Of a stretch of DNA of 5,370 bases, positions 4,577-5,370 are shown one piece after another. The translations under genes were made by a program, and so were the position numbers. Position 1 is the stretch's first letter; the number at the start of each line of letters is the position of its first letter. The notes under the pieces are model-generated. The model was not told the DNA's origin. It was given only the letters and a program-made list of their open reading frames with translations, and made no database searches. Source of the DNA: Actinomycetota bacterium (GTDB taxonomy: Bacteria > Cyanobacteriota > Vampirovibrionia > Obscuribacterales > Obscuribacteraceae); assembly GCA_903970355.1 (NCBI GenBank), contig CAJCIF010000548.1, positions 1 through 5,370 of the forward strand. Reading direction: 5' to 3'.

Positions 4577-5370
4577 ATGTCTGCAAAATTTGCTATTGCG
4601 ATCGCAATCGGTTTGTTCTTTGCTGGTTCAGTTGCAAGTGCTGTTCAACAAACAGAGCACAAGGCACCAGCGGAAACTATCGGACCAGTAAATTGGACAC
4701 CTTTATTGCTTCGCCCGGATCGGACCACGCAAGTATTTCAGGGGAGCGACGGTAAATACAACGTTGCCTACGAAGTTGTGCTCACCAACTTTTCGCGCAA
4801 TCCAACAGAGATCAAGAAAATTGAAATTGTTGATGCAGACAATCCCAATACCGTTCTCTTAACGCTTGCAGACAAGTCGTTCGAACCATGTCTTTCTCTA
4901 TTAGCCGGCAAGGGCACTACTATGTCACCCGGTGATACGGGAGTATTGTTTGTCAATGTTGAAGGTGACAGCAAGACTTTTCCAGCCGCACTTATGCATC
5001 GCGTCATGGTCGCGTACAAAAATGCTGTCGATCAACCAGCAACACTTACCTATACTTGCGCTCCCATCACTTTGGATCACAGCGCCCCAGTAGTTATTGG
5101 ACCCCCGTTAAAGGGTGGTCCATGGATAGTTCTTGGTGGCTACAGCGGTACGGTAGGTCATAGACACGCAGATTTTCCAATCGACAATCACACTTTTAAC
5201 GCCCAACGATATGCAATTGATTGGATCATGCTTGATAAAAATAACAAATCAGCAAATGGTCCTCTCCTCAAAAATGAGAGTTGCATTTGCTACGGACAGC
5301 CAGTCTTTGCAGTTGCTGATGGCACGGTTGCAGGGACGATCGACCGCTTTCAAGATCAAACTCCAGGCAA
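4577..5370 (+). CDS. Exported M23-family (LytM-like) metallopeptidase, 3' truncated
   Basis: The frame is open from an ATG at 4577 to the end of the window (264 complete codons), with GGGAG at 4563-4567, 9 nt upstream. Residues 1-22 are a Sec signal peptide (Lys4, hydrophobic core, cleavage after VASA). Residues about 40-165 look beta-rich and Ig-like (YNVAYEVVLTNFSRNP, MSPGDTGVLFVNVEGD), with Cys105 and Cys161. From about residue 186 the sequence matches the start of an M23 peptidase domain of the subgroup with a long first loop: GHRH (194-197) supplies a candidate zinc His, RYAIDW (211-216) the Asp215 ligand, and YGQPVFAVADGTVAG (239-253) is the well-conserved strand-turn-strand. The distal HxH ligand motif lies beyond the window. 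Such enzymes are endopeptidases that cut peptidoglycan peptide bridges in the periplasm or wall. The neighbouring DPBB gene fits a wall-related role. Confidence 0.85.
   Translation, partial: MSAKFAIAIAIGLFFAGSVASAVQQTEHKAPAETIGPVNWTPLLLRPDRTTQVFQGSDGKYNVAYEVVLTNFSRNPTEIKKIEIVDADNPNTVLLTLADKSFEPCLSLLAGKGTTMSPGDTGVLFVNVEGDSKTFPAALMHRVMVAYKNAVDQPATLTYTCAPITLDHSAPVVIGPPLKGGPWIVLGGYSGTVGHRHADFPIDNHTFNAQRYAIDWIMLDKNNKSANGPLLKNESCICYGQPVFAVADGTVAGTIDRFQDQTPG

Overview
The window is an ordinary-looking bacterial chromosomal stretch of moderate GC, with seven or eight genes on both strands. Several products carry Sec-type signal sequences, and an RlpA-like double-psi beta-barrel (DPBB) protein and an M23-type peptidase point to a bacterium with a peptidoglycan wall and an envelope of Gram-negative or cyanobacterial type. 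The mix of TPR proteins, a secreted DPBB protein and small uncharacterised secreted proteins would fit a Melainabacteria/Obscuribacterales-like lineage, but that is a weak inference: no rRNA or other marker gene is present. No mobile element, CRISPR array or RNA gene was seen.

Layout. Bases 1-898 (+) hold the C-terminal part of a SNF2-family ATPase that starts before the window. It is followed at 904-956 by four tandem copies of a 13-bp unit, which fill most of the gap to a convergent two-gene minus-strand unit. That unit is a 64-aa CxxC small protein (1812-2006) followed, with a one-base TAATG overlap, by a six-repeat TPR protein (967-1812). Next comes about 300 bp without a convincing gene (2007-2310), then a 66-aa hypothetical protein (2311-2511, +). 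Its stop codon abuts the stop codon of a convergent secreted protein with a possible TonB-C-like fold (2512-3159, -). A 144-bp divergent intergenic region with a good hairpin separates this from a classical short-chain dehydrogenase/reductase (3304-4059, +). Two envelope genes follow on the + strand: an RlpA-like DPBB protein (4125-4517) and the 5' part of an M23-type peptidase with a signal peptide (4577-5370, running off the window).

How the genes fit together. The CxxC/TPR pair looks translationally coupled, so the two proteins probably act together, but their function is unknown. The DPBB and M23 genes are neighbours in the same direction and both should act on or near peptidoglycan, although the DPBB protein lacks two of the three acidic/His residues used by active RlpA. 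The SNF2 ATPase and the dehydrogenase show no obvious link to their neighbours. I did not find a clearly new multi-gene system. The most unusual items are the coupled CxxC/TPR pair, the degenerate RlpA active site, the tandem repeats at the 898/967 convergence and the hairpin at 3195-3225. Start codons were moved for four genes on the basis of Shine-Dalgarno sites or signal peptides.
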